From contig JBMNCO010000087.1 of NCBI GenBank assembly GCA_049366815.1, positions 46,679-110,678 on the forward strand: a stretch of 64,000 nt of DNA, written 5' to 3'. The DNA is from CAYNYM01 sp049366815 (GTDB lineage Bacteria > Desulfobacterota > DSM-4660 > Desulfatiglandales > HGW-15). This document shows, piece by piece, positions 62,406 through 64,000 of the stretch (its first letter is position 1; every line of letters begins with the position of its first letter). Position numbers and translations under genes: made by a program. The notes beneath the pieces are model-generated. The model did no database searches. It was not told the origin of the DNA and worked only from the letters and a program-made list of their open reading frames with translations.

Positions 62406-62576
62406 TGTTGTCCAAAACAAAGCCACTTTCCATTAACTTGCCGCAAGAACGTGCTGATGAGGAGATGTGCGTTCCATGAGGAATTCAAGGACCTTTTTTG
62501 CGATCCATGACTGGAAATCCGCACGGGACTTTCAGCTCGCATGGTCATTCCAACATCTTTGGAAAGGAGAGGAGAA

Positions 62577-63485
62577 ATGACGGCAAAACTGATCAAAGGC
62601 ACTGAGATTCGGGAGGAAATCCTTAATGAAATCGAAGAGGAGGTCAAAAAGATAAAAGAGGAGCGCGGCGTCGTTCCCGGACTCGTGACCATCCTGGTCG
62701 GTGAAAATCCCGCCTCCGTTTCATACGTAACCTTGAAGATTAAGACGGCCGAGCGGCTTGGATTCAAAGAGATTCAGGACAACCAACCCGAGACCATCTC
62801 CGAAGAGGCACTCCTTGCGCTGATCGACAAATACAATGAGGATGACTCTATTCACGGGATCCTTGTGCAATTGCCGCTACCCAAACAAATAGACGAAAAG
62901 AAAGTTCTCAATGCCATTGATCCCGATAAAGATGTTGATGGTTTTCACCCGGTCAATGTGGGGCGACTCATGATCGGGGGGACGGAAGTCAAATTTCCGC
63001 CTTGTACGCCAGCAGGAATACAAGAAATGATCGTAAGGGCCGGGGTTGAGACCAAAGGGGCCGAAGTGGTGGTGGTAGGGCGGTCCAATATCGTCGGCAA
63101 ACCGATCGCGAATATGATGTTGCAGAAAGGTCCCGGCGCCAACGCGACGGTCACCATTGTTCATACGGGTACAAAAGACCTGGCCTCGCACTGTAAGCGT
63201 GCCGATATCCTGATCGTGGCAGCCGGCGTGCCGGGTTTAGTCAAACCGGAATGGATCAAGTCAGGCGCCTGTGTGATCGATGTCGGCGTCAACAGGGTCG
63301 GCGAAAAAATCAGCGAAAAGACGGGGAAAAAGGTGGCGATACTCAAGGGTGATGTTGACTTTGATGCGGCCAAGGAGATTGCAGGATGGATTACTCCCGT
63401 CCCGGGCGGCGTCGGCCCCATGACTATCACCATGCTGATGAAAAACACCTTGAGATCGCTCAAGTTCAGGCTGGGAATTGCCTGA
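62577..63485 (+). CDS. folD: Methylenetetrahydrofolate dehydrogenase/cyclohydrolase
   Basis: FolD oxidises 5,10-methylene-THF and hydrolyses the methenyl form. In anaerobes it also serves the Wood-Ljungdahl methyl branch. The 302-residue protein has SYVTLKIKTAERLG (catalytic Lys), GILVQLPLP, DPDKDVDGFHP, VVGRSNIVGKP and PVPGGVGPMTITML. ATG 62577 follows AAGGAGAGGAG; the frame to 62541 is rejected. The palindromic element copy 2 begins 27 bp after its stop. Confidence 0.94.
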   Translation: MTAKLIKGTEIREEILNEIEEEVKKIKEERGVVPGLVTILVGENPASVSYVTLKIKTAERLGFKEIQDNQPETISEEALLALIDKYNEDDSIHGILVQLPLPKQIDEKKVLNAIDPDKDVDGFHPVNVGRLMIGGTEVKFPPCTPAGIQEMIVRAGVETKGAEVVVVGRSNIVGKPIANMMLQKGPGANATVTIVHTGTKDLASHCKRADILIVAAGVPGLVKPEWIKSGACVIDVGVNRVGEKISEKTGKKVAILKGDVDFDAAKEIAGWITPVPGGVGPMTITMLMKNTLRSLKFRLGIA

Positions 63486-63512
63486 GTTACGGGGTGAAAG
63501 GCCGAGGAAGGA

Positions 63513-63627
63513 TTGAAAGATTCGAAAGGAAATCATGCACCCTTTCTTACGTTCCGAAGCTCCCGCTGGTCACTTCAGAAAGGGAGCATGATTTCCACAC
63601 AGTTATTGGAAAGGGCTAAATTCATAC
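63513..63627. repeat. Palindromic intergenic element, copy 2 (uninterrupted)
   Basis: This 115-bp block matches 2718-2770 plus 2885-2946 with two differences. The inner arms GGAAATCATGC (63529-63539) and GCATGATTTCC (from 63586) pair. It lacks the 108-bp insert found in copy 1, so it represents the ancestral form. An apparent frame here (63513-63716) is an artefact. Confidence 0.8.
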
Positions 63628-63770
63628 GAAAAATCTTGTTTTGGATGGGTTGCTTCGGCTGTTTATTGACACATCAATCAGAGGAAAAGAAGAGTGAAAA
63701 CATGAAAAATGCGTAACTGTTCAGGTTGGTTAGGCTGTAGGCTAAAGGCTATTAGTTTCCGAACCCTTCG

Positions 63771-64000
63771 CTATCCGCGCATTGATCGAAGCAGGGCGCC
63801 CGAAACCTTCTCGGCTTCCACAATTTTTGATTCACAGGTAGAAATTTCACGTTCATAAGAATACCCCAGCCGCTTTGACAGGCCAAGCTGGTCGTGCAAC
63901 TCCCTTAAGGAGCCAAACGCGGTTTCAAGAAATCGGATATGCTCAGCCTGACTCTCACGATGGATCAGAAGGTCCACTTCATCTGCCGATTCAAACGCTC
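63771..64000 (-). CDS. S23-type four-helix-bundle protein, C-terminal part (cut by window edge)
   Basis: The minus-strand frame runs off the right edge. The visible part includes RFLETAFGSLRELHDQLGLSKRLGYSYEREI and a C-terminal helix ending SGALLRSMRG. This is the pattern of the S23/four-helix-bundle family, first found in intervening sequences of 23S rRNA genes but also encoded alone. No rRNA is seen here, so this is likely a free-standing copy. Function is unknown; one proposal for the family is nucleic-acid or protein binding. Confidence 0.75.
   Translation of the reverse strand, partial: AFESADEVDLLIHRESQAEHIRFLETAFGSLRELHDQLGLSKRLGYSYEREISTCESKIVEAEKVSGALLRSMRG

Larger units (their letters stand above)
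62006..62576. other. 571-bp intergenic region upstream of folD
   Basis: No gene is supported. It contains an imperfect palindromic repeat (62073-62167), a promoter-like pair (TTGAAC at 62249, TATGAT at 62272, 17-base spacer), and a 19-base palindrome (62387-62405). A short frame across 62184-62390 has no recognisable features. Confidence 0.5.

Noticed and set aside
63513..63716. Apparent 67-residue gene after folD
   Set aside because: It is the second copy of the same palindromic repeat read as protein.

Overview
The window reads as a chromosome segment of a Gram-negative anaerobe, most likely a deltaproteobacterium (Desulfobacterota). It has moderate-to-high GC and mostly housekeeping genes. 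Outer-membrane biogenesis genes (tolQRAB-pal-cpoB, lptD, kpsF, a PpiD-type chaperone) show a two-membrane cell. Tandem moeA genes with a ModE-like regulator, a formate/nitrite-channel protein, a YkgJ-type cysteine-cluster protein and an S23-type four-helix-bundle protein fit that lineage. The assignment is inference; no rRNA is present. There is no CRISPR array, prophage or intact insertion sequence. Small palindromic repeats fill several intergenic gaps.

Layout. 1-3.4 kb: molybdenum-cofactor genes (a 5'-truncated moeA, a moeA fused to a periplasmic-binding-like domain, and a ModE-like DNA-binding protein), separated by palindromic repeats. 3.5-8.9 kb: the Tol-Pal envelope machine. 8.9-13.3 kb: a ClC channel/transporter with CBS domains, a secreted nuclease, two mini-proteins and a NamZ/DUF1343 protein. 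13.8-19.7 kb: a three-gene RND efflux operon. 19.9-30.3 kb: PpiD-type chaperone, DUF1285 protein, two class II aldolase-family proteins, a YhaM-like exoribonuclease, kpsF with a degenerate DapA-like partner, thrC, a low-molecular-weight phosphatase and rlmH. 30.4-35.1 kb, mostly minus strand: an orphan receiver, UspA, YkgJ-like protein, an orphan ParA with an unknown partner, an aminotransferase and a small cysteine protein.

35.4-42.3 kb is signalling. A complete phage-shock module (pspA-pspB-pspC) carries a well-spaced sigma-54 promoter and lies divergent from pspF. It is followed by a histidine kinase, a single-domain response regulator, and a protein in which a receiver domain is fused to a formate/nitrite transporter (FNT) channel. 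This kinase-receiver-(receiver-FNT) cluster is the most unusual coding feature: it suggests a channel controlled directly by phosphorylation. 42.7-47.4 kb: a MoxR ATPase with a VWA partner, a Crp/Fnr regulator, a histidine phosphatase, and a YIP1-type membrane protein translationally coupled to a small cysteine protein. 47.6-54.8 kb: UvrD-like helicase, folC, lptD and a phosphofructokinase with altered active-site motifs. 54.9-62.0 kb: glycolate-oxidase-like flavoprotein, recR-ybaB-dnaX, two serine tRNAs (one overlapping tadA), an HNH protein, a SAM hydrolase and a sirtuin. 62.6-64 kb: folD and the start of an S23-like gene.

The non-coding highlights are two nearly identical palindromic elements about 61 kb apart. 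One is interrupted by a 108-bp hairpin element flanked by a 6-bp direct duplication. A separate small repeat family is built around a TCCGGAAATG hairpin.
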